Source of the DNA: Desulfobacteraceae bacterium
GTDB taxonomy: Bacteria; Desulfobacterota; DSM-4660; Desulfatiglandales; Desulfatiglandaceae
Assembly: GCA_030613055.1 (NCBI GenBank)
Contig: JAUWMR010000008.1
Coordinates: 39,081-103,080 of the forward strand
Reading direction: 5' to 3'
Length of the DNA: 64,000 nucleotides
Shown: positions 45,703 to 55,166 of the stretch, in pieces
How positions within the stretch are numbered: the stretch's first letter is position 1
Layout of the letters: each line of letters begins with the position of its first letter
Notes under the pieces: model-generated
What the model was told of the DNA's origin: nothing
Databases searched by the model: none
Seen by the model: the letters and a program-made list of their open reading frames with translations, nothing else
Program-made: the position numbers and the translations under genes

Positions 45703-46905
45703 TTGAACCTGCTCTTCATCCCCAAGGTATTCCCCAGGGCCAGCGTAATTGGAGGTCCCATACTTATTCATCACAGGATCAAAAACCTCTCAAAAATGGG
45801 CTGTCGGATAACGGTCATTGCGCCAGGCGACTCGGACGAAGACAAAAACGACAAAAGCCTTGAGCCCTTTTGCGAAGACATAATGCTCTTTGACTCACCA
45901 AAGAACAGGACCTCCGGTGAAGTTGAAAAACTCAAAGCCGAACTCAACCGACCCTCCTTCTTTCTTGCCGGAGACGGCGGATACGACCCGCAGCTCGATC
46001 AAGCATTCAGGGCGCTTCTTTCGAGACGCTCCTTTGACGCGATAATTGCCGAGTATTCAATGATGGGTCAGTATCTTGAAGCTGCAAAGGAAATCATTCC
46101 TGATCACACCATGTCAATTATATCTGTTCACGAGTGCTATACAACGGCATTCCGGCAGCGGGCAAGCAAGGGAGAGCCCATAAATGAAGAGACAATAGAG
46201 AAGCTATTCGAATACGAATTTAAAATGTATCGCTCGGTCGACCGCGTCCTTTCCCTGACCCCGGAGGACAGGGAGGCCCTTGTCCGCCTTGCACCGGAGC
46301 TCAAAGATAAAACTGATGTTGTCCCCCACGGCGTAGATACGGATTTCTATACCCCTCCTCTCAAAAGGACGTGGGACACCAAGAAAATACTTTTCCTTGG
46401 GAATTTCCGGCACCATCCCAATGTGGACGCGGTTCAGAACTTCATGACACACTGCTGGGAAAAAATATCGAGGGAGGTTCCCGACGCCACATTCCACGCA
46501 ATTGGATTTGATCCGCCTCCTGAGCTACTCGCGTTTCGAAGTGATCGTGTTTCTGTACGGGAGGGAGGAGCACACTCAAACGTTAGAGATATCTATCGCG
46601 AGAGCGATATCTTCGTCGCACCCATCGAACTGGGAGGGGGCTTCCGCGGTAAGCTGCTTGAGGCATTAGCCTGCGGGCTTCCCATTGTATCAACAGGCCT
46701 TGCGGCATTCGGCATTGGTCCTGTCAACGGCAAAGAGATGTTTGTGACAGACGACTACAATGAGTTCACCGGCTATATTATCAGGCTTCTCAAGGACACA
46801 GATCTCAGAAAGAACGTAAGCACGCAGGCCCGGGCCCTTGGCGAACGGTTTGATCATATAAATGCTGCCAGGAGACTGCATGAGGTGATACAGGCTTATC
46901 GCTGA
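45703..46905 (+). CDS. family 4 glycosyltransferase
   Basis: 400 residues, TTG start behind AGGAG. GT-B fold: N-terminal acceptor domain (LLFIPKVFPRASVIGGPILIHHRIKNLSKMG), then the C-terminal donor domain with VPHGVDTDFY, ILFLGNFRHHPNVDAV and the GT4 EX7E-like region IELGGGFRGKLLEALACGLPIVST. Sugar donor and acceptor unknown. Monocistronic. Confidence 0.85.
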   Translation: MNLLFIPKVFPRASVIGGPILIHHRIKNLSKMGCRITVIAPGDSDEDKNDKSLEPFCEDIMLFDSPKNRTSGEVEKLKAELNRPSFFLAGDGGYDPQLDQAFRALLSRRSFDAIIAEYSMMGQYLEAAKEIIPDHTMSIISVHECYTTAFRQRASKGEPINEETIEKLFEYEFKMYRSVDRVLSLTPEDREALVRLAPELKDKTDVVPHGVDTDFYTPPLKRTWDTKKILFLGNFRHHPNVDAVQNFMTHCWEKISREVPDATFHAIGFDPPPELLAFRSDRVSVREGGAHSNVRDIYRESDIFVAPIELGGGFRGKLLEALACGLPIVSTGLAAFGIGPVNGKEMFVTDDYNEFTGYIIRLLKDTDLRKNVSTQARALGERFDHINAARRLHEVIQAYR

Positions 46906-46967
46906 TTCACCCTTTCCGGGCTTGATACGTCCCAGAAAATAAGGTATAATTCAAATCTCGCGTAAAC

Positions 46968-47055
46968 AACCCTGAGAAACTCTATTGAGTCTCTGTAGCG
47001 CAGGGCTTTAGCCCTGCTTGGGTCATGGCACGGCTGAAGCAATGTTCAGGTATAA
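46968..47055. repeat. REP/MITE-like element with GTAGCGCAGGGC palindrome, copy 3
   Basis: Repeats the 27970-28092 sequence almost exactly, including CTCTATTGAGTCTCTGTAGC, the GCAGGGC-TTTA-GCCCTGC hairpin and the TTCAGGTAT end, but lacks the second GGCACGGC unit. It lies upstream of the secreted-protein gene. Confidence 0.8.
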
Positions 47056-47170
47056 TTTATTTACCCAACAACTACCCTGGCCAACGCCCCAACTTATTGA
47101 GGTATTACGCATAAGACTTTAAACCGGCCCTGAGTGCCGCACCTTTTCCATGAACAAGGAGGTTGACCTC

Positions 47171-48085
47171 ATGAAAATTCTGCAAACCACAACATGTATT
47201 CTTTTGTTTATATGGCTCATGGGCTCTCCATTGGCCACTGCCCAATCCTCTTCAACACCTGATGTTAACAGGAAAGCCTTGAAATCGCTTCTGGAGGAAC
47301 TCAAGGTCAAGATTGATGACGCGGATAAGAGGATGGTCGCTCATCCCCGGTTTATTGAAGAACTGCGTGCACTGGTTGATCGATACAGGGCAAAGCTCAG
47401 GGAGGTCTTTTTTTACGAGGATTTCTCCGATGGCAACTACACGAAAAATCCTACCTGGACCGTCAGAGCAGGCCGGTTTAAAATCACATCTGCTAACAGA
47501 TTGTGGAGCCGGGTAACGACAACGAGCCAGTCTCAGACAACCCGTTCTGACGAAGAACCGCTTGAGAGGATACTGAGGGAACTTATTAAATCCTCCAAAA
47601 AAAATAAACAAGATGAAAGTAAAAGCCCCGCGCAGGCACAAACCCAGGCCATCATCCAGAGCCTGACCCGTATCGCGCCCGCCTTTGAGATAGATCTGAC
47701 ATTCGTTTCCAAATCCACCAGTGGTGCAATGGAGGTGGTGCTCCTTGGAGGAAGCCCTCTGGTGTCCCGTTACCGGTTAATTTACAAGGCTGCTCCTTCC
47801 CGGCAGCGCCCTATTGAAATTGCGAGGGTCAGGGGCTCCAGGAGTTATGTCATTGAATCTGCTACAAAATATCCGTCATTAGACGACGGGGCCCCTCACC
47901 GGCTTCAATGGATGCGCGACACCCGCGGTAATATGCGCGTTCTGGTGGACGGTAACGAGATCCTCTCGACTGTTGAACTCTATTACAGGAGTGAATTCTC
48001 AGGGGTAGCGCTGGTGAACGGCGGCGGCACCTACGAATGGGGATCAATTAAAATCCTTCAAGCTGAAGAGGCAACCCAGCCATAA
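47171..48085 (+). CDS. secreted protein of unknown function with jelly-roll-like C-terminus
   Basis: Start chosen at ATG 47171 behind AAGGAGG, giving a signal peptide (MKILQTTTCILLFIWLMGSP, cleavage near ATAQS). A helical segment (about 25-75) is followed by a beta-rich region beginning FFYEDFSDGNYTKNPTWTV and ending EFSGVALVNGGGTYEWGSIKI, which looks like a LamG/concanavalin-type fold of the kind seen in DUF1080-like domains. About 304 residues. A Lys-rich, Ser-rich spacer occurs near 120-150. Not recognised beyond this. Confidence 0.6.
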   Translation: MKILQTTTCILLFIWLMGSPLATAQSSSTPDVNRKALKSLLEELKVKIDDADKRMVAHPRFIEELRALVDRYRAKLREVFFYEDFSDGNYTKNPTWTVRAGRFKITSANRLWSRVTTTSQSQTTRSDEEPLERILRELIKSSKKNKQDESKSPAQAQTQAIIQSLTRIAPAFEIDLTFVSKSTSGAMEVVLLGGSPLVSRYRLIYKAAPSRQRPIEIARVRGSRSYVIESATKYPSLDDGAPHRLQWMRDTRGNMRVLVDGNEILSTVELYYRSEFSGVALVNGGGTYEWGSIKILQAEEATQP

Positions 48086-48146
48086 AAAATACAGGTTCTT
48101 CTCCCAACCAATTTGGAGATGATCCAAAATACATAACAGTTCACAC

Positions 48147-50573
48147 TTATTTTTCGTCTATTGCAGTAACACCATCCCATTCATCCGGGACGCCGTGCAT
48201 TTTAAAATTTTCACAGCGCTGCACGTAAAGGAGGGCTGCCCTGTCCCCAGGATGTTCTTCGAGAACTCTCTTGAAGCATTCAACCGCTTTTGAAAATTTC
48301 TTGTCTTGATAATGGGAGATGCCCAGTTCGAAGTCTTTCCTGGTCTTTGATTTCGCCTCCATGAGTTCTGCGGGATCACAATCGAAGATCTCAAATATAT
48401 CAACCCATCTCTTCTTGCCCTTGACCTGAACCCTGTCTAAAAAACGAAAGGAAAAATCAGACGACTTTTCAAGCCTTTCCAGTGTATGATTACTCACGAT
48501 GATCTTTGCCCCGTATAGCTTTGTCAAACCTTCCACGCGAGAGGCTAAATTAACGGCATCAGAAATCACCGTCCCCTCCATGCGTTTCTCTTCCCCGATC
48601 GTACCTAACATTAAAACACCGGAATGTATGCCCACTCCAATTTCTATGGGTTCATATCCCGTTTTCTCCCTGTGCCTGTTATATGTCTCAATGACGTTTT
48701 GCATCGCGATAGCCGCGTAAACTGCATCCCCCGCCTTCTCGGGAAAAAGTGCCATAACTGAATCCCCGATATATTTGTCTATGAAACCCCTGTTATTTCT
48801 GACGACCGGTCCGATCCTGCTCAGACAACTATTTAAAAAATTGAAATTTTCCTGGGGACTCATCCTTTCCGACAGCATTGTAAAGGAACGAATGTCCGAA
48901 AAGAGTACGGTCATCTCTTTTAGAACATTGTCTCCCAATTTTATGTCTATTATGCTCTCCTTCTCTAAGAACTGTAAGAATTCCTTAGGCACAAAGTAAC
49001 TGTAAGAATCAGTCAACTTAACCTGGTGATCAAAGGAGTCCTTTAATTTTCTCTCACTGTCAAGAATGGATCTCACCATGTTATTGAAAGAACCGGATAG
49101 AAAACCGATCTCATCTTCCACCTGAACAGGGACGACAACTCCAAGGTCTCCATTGTTTACCTTTTTCACTCCCTCTAAGAGTACATTCAACGGTTTGACA
49201 AGGCTCTCGTAGAAAAACAGGGGAAATACAACAATAATAAAGAGCACCGATCCTATAATTACATAAATCAGGGTCAGGCCTGTTTCATGAATTACTTTTC
49301 TATAATCAAAATAAGAATAGCCTACTTCGTACAGCCTTCCGTCTTTGGAAAAGTCATAGTGTATATAGTAATCGTTTGCATTGAGGCGACCAATCCTCCG
49401 ATACTGGCGTGTCATCTCGGGTATATCCCGAATGATGAATCCGGCTTTTAAAGCGGGCAATTTATCTATATTATATTCAACGATCTTTTGTAGACTGAAA
49501 TTTGTATCCCTGACAAGTATTACTTTATTGTTTATAGAATCCGGCGATTCGCCTAAAGGGCGGCTCAACATGTAGGAGACGTCTTCTGGTAGCATTGAAA
49601 AATCGCTATTTGAAACAGCAATTTTACACTGTTTCACCTCTATCAAGCGCTTATTGTCGTATTCAGCATCTTTAATCTTTATGGCAATATTTGCGGCCAG
49701 ACCAAAGGCAATCAGAATGGTTCCCAATGAAATACCAATAAGCTTGACCATAAATGTGGAGGGTTCTGAGGAGTTGTTGATATAAACTATAATAAATATA
49801 AAAAACACAACCATGAATCCTGAACCTAAAATATGGGCAACAACCTCCCAGGACAGCAATCCCTGATAGGCCAAAACAACAGCAAAAATGATCACAATTG
49901 GAGATATAAAGATTAGCAGCAGATTCCTGATAGCCTTTGCGCGTCTATCTTCTGTTTTAAATATCTTTATGCAGGCAATGCAAAAACGGGCAAACAGTCT
50001 GACAGGGGCCATTGACACTGGCAAATTTCCTGATTCACCCGCCCAGCGGTTCAGAAAACCGCTGTATTCATATCCTGAAAGCATGCTGGCTTTTCGAAAA
50101 AAGACTATCAACATCCACGCAATCTCAAATCCGATGAGAATACCAATCTCCGGTGTATTTAAAAAAACATAGTGATGCCCCCCGAAACTATACACGGGAT
50201 CCATCATAACGGTCTTATAAACATAATATGGGTAAGCAATCAGAGATGCGATGACGCATAGTATTAAGACAATCCGGGACTCACGGGGATGGAGGTTTTC
50301 AGGGAAATAATAGGCAAATTGAACCATTGCAATTATGGAGAACACAATTAGATGGAGGACCTGCCAGATAAATGTGGAATACGAAGGGTTAAGCATTGAG
50401 AAGATTGCAATAAATGAGACAAAGACCAGTGCGACCCCAACAAGAGCTGCAATCAAAAAACGAGTCGCCTCGGATTTCCCCTTGCTCTTGTAAAGGAAAT
50501 AAATCATAAAGACAATGAGAATAGAAACGTTTAAGACGTTAATGGCAAATGGGGAAATCAGAAACCATTTCAT
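48147..50573 (-). CDS. membrane class III adenylate/guanylate cyclase with TPR tail
   Basis: Start at MKWFLISPFAINVLN behind AAGGAA, about 808 residues. The N-terminal half has about seven hydrophobic helices (to near 290), followed by an extracytoplasmic stretch and another helix, then a HAMP domain (near 470-525). The class III cyclase domain follows (about 560-740) with VLFSDIRSFT, IDKYIGDSVMALFPE and GVGIHSGVLMLG. A short TPR region (about 745-800) ends the protein. Metal-binding Asp residues are present, so it should be active. Which nucleotide it makes is not certain. Confidence 0.88.
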   Translation of the reverse strand: MKWFLISPFAINVLNVSILIVFMIYFLYKSKGKSEATRFLIAALVGVALVFVSFIAIFSMLNPSYSTFIWQVLHLIVFSIIAMVQFAYYFPENLHPRESRIVLILCVIASLIAYPYYVYKTVMMDPVYSFGGHHYVFLNTPEIGILIGFEIAWMLIVFFRKASMLSGYEYSGFLNRWAGESGNLPVSMAPVRLFARFCIACIKIFKTEDRRAKAIRNLLLIFISPIVIIFAVVLAYQGLLSWEVVAHILGSGFMVVFFIFIIVYINNSSEPSTFMVKLIGISLGTILIAFGLAANIAIKIKDAEYDNKRLIEVKQCKIAVSNSDFSMLPEDVSYMLSRPLGESPDSINNKVILVRDTNFSLQKIVEYNIDKLPALKAGFIIRDIPEMTRQYRRIGRLNANDYYIHYDFSKDGRLYEVGYSYFDYRKVIHETGLTLIYVIIGSVLFIIVVFPLFFYESLVKPLNVLLEGVKKVNNGDLGVVVPVQVEDEIGFLSGSFNNMVRSILDSERKLKDSFDHQVKLTDSYSYFVPKEFLQFLEKESIIDIKLGDNVLKEMTVLFSDIRSFTMLSERMSPQENFNFLNSCLSRIGPVVRNNRGFIDKYIGDSVMALFPEKAGDAVYAAIAMQNVIETYNRHREKTGYEPIEIGVGIHSGVLMLGTIGEEKRMEGTVISDAVNLASRVEGLTKLYGAKIIVSNHTLERLEKSSDFSFRFLDRVQVKGKKRWVDIFEIFDCDPAELMEAKSKTRKDFELGISHYQDKKFSKAVECFKRVLEEHPGDRAALLYVQRCENFKMHGVPDEWDGVTAIDEK

Positions 50574-50603
50574 GAAAAGTTCCTTTTTGATATGGTGTTT
50601 GAG

Positions 50604-50663
50604 TAAAGAATCCACGCCCATCGAAGATCCCGCTATGCGGGGAAGGACATGGTTTAAAAATCG
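50604..50663 (+). repeat. dispersed leader repeat, copy 3
   Basis: Full copy of the AGAATCCACGCCC repeat with the CCCGC-TAT-GCGGGG hairpin and the GGTTTAAAAATCGAAAT tail. It lies between divergent genes, in the orientation of the GT2 operon and about 120 bp before it. Confidence 0.85.
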
Positions 50664-50785
50664 AAATAAACGTCTCGGAATTCATACAACTTACAGGAAT
50701 TAAAGTGATTATTCCATTATTTTAATTGTAAGCAAGCGAATTAAATTCTATATTATCAGAATAATCCGAATTTAAGGAGAAAAAA

Positions 50786-51949
50786 TTGTTGGCATTTATT
50801 ATAGCAGCCATATGGTTTGTTTTTTTGTCATATTTCCTTTTTTCGTTTGGCAGGCTTTACTTTGGCAGGAAAAACCTCTCTCCTGTAAAGGCGCAGAACC
50901 GATCTGAACTACCTTTTGTTTCTATCATCATTCCCGCCCGCAATGAGGAACACAATATCAAACGTTGCGTAACATCCCTTCTAAATCAGACCTATCCCGA
51001 AAAAAAATACCGCGTCATTGTTGTAGATGACAACTCATCGGACAATACCGCATCTGTTGTCCGCCGCATAGGTGAAAAACATCCTAACCTTAAAATTATA
51101 TCGGCCGGCCCTCTGCCAGAGGGCTGGGCCGGCAAAAATAATGCCTGCCGGAAGGGTGCGGAGATTGCCGATGGAGAATGGTTCTGTTTTATTGACGCGG
51201 ATGTATACGCGGGAGAAGAGCTCCTTGAAACAGCCGTAAGTTTTGCTATTTCCGGTGATATCGGCTTGTTGAGCATCAACCCCTTCCAAGTGCTTGTCTC
51301 GATTTCAGAGCGCGTTTTCCTGCCGGGTATTTTTCTCGCCATAGCCTATTCCATGAATTTCACACGCGTCAATGAACCTTCAAGACCTGAAGCCATCGCC
51401 AATGGCCAGTTTTTGCTTTTCGACCGCAGGACATATGAATCCATAGGGGGCCACCACGCTGTGCGAAACGAAATCATGGATGACCTGGCTTTCGCAAGAA
51501 TCGTCAAGAAGTCAGACTTTCGTTTGTACTGGATATTTGGCGAAAATCTTATCAGTGCCAGAATGTACAGAAGCCTCTTACACATCTGGGAGGGCTTTTC
51601 AAAAAATCTGACGGAGATTATGAGAAACCATGGCGCATTTGGGTCAATCTATACCGCAATGAGATCCTTTCTGTTAGCCTGGATGCCTGTAGCACTGCCC
51701 TTGTGGACCTTTTATAACCTCGGTTGCGGTGATAATACACTTATCAGCAATCTGGCATTTGGTTTGTCCGCCATTGGCGCAGGTGCTATATTACTAATGT
51801 ATCTTATGACCGCCATGGCATTGACGATCCCTTTTGGATATGGTCTTTTTATTCCTTTGGGGTTATCCCTCCATGCCATTCTGACTATCAACAGCCTGTG
51901 GAATAGGAAAAGAGGAAAAAGACAATGGAAGGGACGCACATATTCTTGA
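50786..51949 (+). CDS. family 2 glycosyltransferase, HpnB/CrtQ-like
   Basis: 387 residues, TTG start behind AAGGAG. One N-terminal membrane helix (about 3-25), GT2 domain with VSIIIPARNEEHNI, VVDDNSSDNTA and CFIDADV, then PLPEGWAGKNNACRKGA, which is typical of the hopene-associated HpnB and CrtQ-like groups. Two or three C-terminal helices follow (about 290-370). The substrate is inferred only by resemblance. The gene overlaps the START gene by 25 bp. Confidence 0.8.
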   Translation: MLAFIIAAIWFVFLSYFLFSFGRLYFGRKNLSPVKAQNRSELPFVSIIIPARNEEHNIKRCVTSLLNQTYPEKKYRVIVVDDNSSDNTASVVRRIGEKHPNLKIISAGPLPEGWAGKNNACRKGAEIADGEWFCFIDADVYAGEELLETAVSFAISGDIGLLSINPFQVLVSISERVFLPGIFLAIAYSMNFTRVNEPSRPEAIANGQFLLFDRRTYESIGGHHAVRNEIMDDLAFARIVKKSDFRLYWIFGENLISARMYRSLLHIWEGFSKNLTEIMRNHGAFGSIYTAMRSFLLAWMPVALPLWTFYNLGCGDNTLISNLAFGLSAIGAGAILLMYLMTAMALTIPFGYGLFIPLGLSLHAILTINSLWNRKRGKRQWKGRTYS

Positions 51950-52617
51950 CCTGGATCAGGGGATTTCATAGCAGGCCTTTTCTGTTGCCGGCTGTCGTGA
52001 TCCTCTGCTTGAGCTTTACTTCCCCAGACATCACTTACTCCTGGGACCTTGCCAAAGAACAGAATGATATCACCGTCTACACACGAAAGGTAGTGGGGTC
52101 TCGTTTCAAGGAATACAGGGCCGTAACCAAAATAAAAGCCACCCTTTCCAGTCTGGTTGCCCTTGTAGATGATATGGAGGCATGTCCTCTTTGGATACAT
52201 ACCTGTAAAAAAGGCAAACTTCTCAAAAGAATCAGTGGGATGAAGACCTACGCCTATACAATCAGCAATGCCCCCTGGCCCGTTAGCGACAGAGATGCGG
52301 CCGTTTGTAAGATCATCAGCCAGAACCCTGAAGACAGGGTCGTAACCATTATGATTAAGGGTGTGCCCCGCTATATCCCGGAAAGGCCCGGACTTGTCAG
52401 GGTAAAGAAAATAGAGGGATACTGGCGCTTTACGCCCCTTGATAATGATATTATAGAGGTAGTGTATCTTGTGCACAGCGAGCCCGGCGGCAGCCTTCCC
52501 TCCTGGCTGGTGAATTCTGTTGTAGTGGACCAGCCATATTATACACTGGTCAACATGAAAGAGGCGGTTAAGCGGCCTAATTACCAGGAAGCGAGATATG
52601 AATTTATCAAGGAATAA
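51925..52617 (+). CDS. START-domain lipid-binding protein, exported
   Basis: 230 residues. A hydrophobic N-terminal segment (about 18-38) looks like a signal peptide or anchor. The rest resembles a START/polyketide-cyclase lipid-binding fold (WDLAKEQNDITVYTRKVVGSRFKEYRAVTKI, MKTYAYTISNAPWPVSDRDAAV, WRFTPL). Bacterial START proteins of this type are poorly studied. It sits between a glycosyltransferase and an O-antigen ligase in one operon, suggesting a role in handling a lipid-linked glycan or hopanoid. Confidence 0.75.
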   Translation: MEGTHIFLTWIRGFHSRPFLLPAVVILCLSFTSPDITYSWDLAKEQNDITVYTRKVVGSRFKEYRAVTKIKATLSSLVALVDDMEACPLWIHTCKKGKLLKRISGMKTYAYTISNAPWPVSDRDAAVCKIISQNPEDRVVTIMIKGVPRYIPERPGLVRVKKIEGYWRFTPLDNDIIEVVYLVHSEPGGSLPSWLVNSVVVDQPYYTLVNMKEAVKRPNYQEARYEFIKE

Positions 52618-52621
52618 AAAA

Positions 52622-54589
52622 ATGCCAAAAGACATGCAAAAAAATGAAGATCATATATCAAACCTGCCCTTCACTATTATTATTCTTGTTTTAACGCTGT
52701 TTGTTCCTTTATTAGTGCTGCCGGACGTGCTGGACAACGCCTTTAACACGCCCAAGACATTTCTTATAATCGTGGGCGTTTCCTTTCTCATATTCATTTG
52801 TGCTAATCAGTTTTTTACCGGGAAAAAGCTATTAAAATCAAAAACATCAACTCCAAAATGGGTCATGATCCTCATCCTTTTGAATTTCATCTCATTTTTC
52901 TATACAGACAACTACTACTACACTAAAGTGGCAGCCCTCACAAACATCACATGCCTTGTTTTCTTCTATTTCGTGTCTTTATATATTGACGGAAAAAAGG
53001 CATTCTGGATCTTGCTGGTCGTTGCTTTAAGCGGGATCCTGATTTCAATAATTACATATCTGCAATTCACAGGGCACTTTATTCTAATCAAGTGGGCCCG
53101 CCCTCAAACCATGGTGATGGGAACCATTGGCAACTCCAATTATTTAGGTGCCTATCTCCTGTTTCCAATTTTCGCCCTTGCCGGGCTGATATTTCTTTTA
53201 AAGGGAAAATTTCGCCTGATCCCGGCAGTCCTTTTGTTCTTTGTTTTCGGAGCGTTTCTGTTTTCAAGGGCCAGGGCTTCATGGTTAGCGTCAGGAATAT
53301 CCATTCCCGTTTTTTTGCTATTGATAAACTGGATCTATGATTTCTCCGTCACGAAATATATCAGGTCCAATCTAAAACATATATTAGGATATGGAATTCT
53401 TATAGTCGCGCTGATTATTATTCTTTGGTCGATTGCCCCCGCGCGCTTTCATTCCATGATGAAACTCGAAAACTGGACAGAGACAAAGACCCTTCAATTG
53501 AGAATGAAGTATTTCAAGGCATCCTGGTGGCTTTTCAAGCAGAGCCCCCTGTTCGGGACCGGACTCTGGTCCTACCGGAACAGGGTCTATGACGCGCAGG
53601 CGGAGATTAACAGGCTGGATCCCGAGTATTTCAAAGGATATGATGAACCCAAACCGAGAAGGGTTCACAATGAATACTTGGAAATCCTCAACGACGGGGG
53701 GCTGATCGCGGCATCCTTTCTGTCTATTTTTTTTGTTATTGTGATGGTGCATGGCTTAAGGATTATTCGCGATAAGGAGCTTGAGACACCGGAAAGGGTC
53801 ATTGTTGCCACGGCCTTTTCCTCCCTGACGGCAATCATGATAGCGGCGTTTTTCTTTTTCCCTTTCAGGATTAACAGCACGCTGTTTTTGACGGCCCTGA
53901 TGATGGGAATCATGGAAGGCATTTACATCCGGAACCGCAAACTAATTTCAACAACAGAAGGTCAAAGGATTCCCTTTGCCTACCCCGCGAGTTTTCTGAT
54001 CTTCCTCGTATTAGTCGGCATCACATGGTTCGGCGCTTACAGACCTTTCAGAGGTGAGATGGAATATCTCAAATATAAAAAGGCGAAGCAGGAGTGTTTC
54101 AGGCACAAAAGGGCAGAACTTGAATTCCTGAAACGCAAAAAGCCCGTACAGAGCCAAAAAGCAGGAAAAGCCGCGAAACAGTTGGCAGAAAACGCCGAAA
54201 CCCATATTCTAAAAGCCATACGGTACGACCCTGGCAATTCCCAGTACCACCTTAATGCTGCACGCCTTTACATACCTCCTCCAAGAGTGCCTTCTAAAAT
54301 TTCTTTTTCAAAAAGATCCCCTTGGTGGCTATTCGTTAGATCCGATCCTCCAAAGGCTGAACATCATCTTGATAAGACCGTCGAGCATTTTAACGGAGAC
54401 TTGACCCTGTGGTCAGTCTATTATAATAGAGGCTCTTTTAAATTCAGGGTTGGAAGCATTTATGAGGCCCGTGATGCCTTTCAAAAAGCCATCTATTATA
54501 ATCCCAACTTTTTGCCTGCCCGAAAAGAGCTGAAACGGGTGGGAAACGTGCTTAAAAAGCACTATAAAGTGCTGATAAAGCTCAGATAA
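52622..54589 (+). CDS. O-antigen ligase/Wzy-like membrane protein with TPR tail
   Basis: About 655 residues. Start chosen at MPKDMQKNEDH (ATG 52622), 4 bp past the START gene stop, with AAGGAAT upstream. About twelve hydrophobic helices (20-470) include the Wzy_C-type periplasmic loop (FGTGLWSYRNRV, RRVHNEYLEILNDGGL). A charged, TPR-like cytoplasmic or periplasmic tail occupies about 490-650. O-antigen ligases and Wzy polymerases share this fold, so the exact reaction is open. It ends the GT2-START-ligase operon. Confidence 0.82.
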   Translation: MPKDMQKNEDHISNLPFTIIILVLTLFVPLLVLPDVLDNAFNTPKTFLIIVGVSFLIFICANQFFTGKKLLKSKTSTPKWVMILILLNFISFFYTDNYYYTKVAALTNITCLVFFYFVSLYIDGKKAFWILLVVALSGILISIITYLQFTGHFILIKWARPQTMVMGTIGNSNYLGAYLLFPIFALAGLIFLLKGKFRLIPAVLLFFVFGAFLFSRARASWLASGISIPVFLLLINWIYDFSVTKYIRSNLKHILGYGILIVALIIILWSIAPARFHSMMKLENWTETKTLQLRMKYFKASWWLFKQSPLFGTGLWSYRNRVYDAQAEINRLDPEYFKGYDEPKPRRVHNEYLEILNDGGLIAASFLSIFFVIVMVHGLRIIRDKELETPERVIVATAFSSLTAIMIAAFFFFPFRINSTLFLTALMMGIMEGIYIRNRKLISTTEGQRIPFAYPASFLIFLVLVGITWFGAYRPFRGEMEYLKYKKAKQECFRHKRAELEFLKRKKPVQSQKAGKAAKQLAENAETHILKAIRYDPGNSQYHLNAARLYIPPPRVPSKISFSKRSPWWLFVRSDPPKAEHHLDKTVEHFNGDLTLWSVYYNRGSFKFRVGSIYEARDAFQKAIYYNPNFLPARKELKRVGNVLKKHYKVLIKLR

Positions 54590-55166
54590 TTTTAAAAGAT
54601 GCCATACAGAAAGCTATCCTTCCCCCTTTAAACTTAGATCTTTCCTTATTCACTTGTGCCTTTTCCTTATGCCTTATACCTTATGCCGAATAACTCTACC
54701 GGGCCGTGGCAGTACTTTCTCTACTCCGGAACAATCTCCAAATTCTTTTTTTTTGTAATGTATAATATTGATAATTCACGATTGATCTGATATTTTAGTA
54801 AGTTAACATTTCGCTAAGAAAAACTTGATTTTATTAGTCTAAAAGTCTGGTTTATTGGCGCGTTTCCTGAGATACCTGTAATTGTAAAAATATTTCAACT
54901 ACTTACTCAAAACTTCCTGTGTAACTGAAGGGGCGGAGCTGTGTAACATCAGGTCGATTTACTCGGGTGCTACACTCCCCTATTTATCGAATGGTTAGTA
55001 AATAGTCGAGGTTTTACCCTTATCTTTTCTACTTGATATCCCTGGCCTACAACACTTTCATCCTTTTTCGTGCTTTCGCGTTTTCGTGATCCATTTGTCA
55101 GTACTAATGACTGACCCCAACCATCTTATTCACTAAAATCAACAACGTTCCCCACATTACTAATAT
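54590..55166. other. 577 bp gap before wecB; low-complexity and first island spacer repeat
   Basis: No gene. The left part has a pyrimidine-rich run (CCTTATGCCTTATACCTTATG). The right part has the first copy of the spacer repeat (55058-55120). No clear promoter of wecB is recognised. Confidence 0.6.
55058..55120 (+). repeat. island spacer repeat, copy 1
   Basis: TCATCCTTTTTCGTGCTTTC followed by GCGTTTTCGTGATCCATTTG and TCAGT, ending ACTGACCCCAAC. First of seven copies in 55-63 kb. It differs from the others in GCG for GTG and in a shorter 3' part. Confidence 0.85.

Noticed and set aside
51712..52635. - strand ORF of 307 codons opposite GT2 and START genes
   Set aside because: Antisense to two overlapping well-supported genes; composition typical of a shadow.
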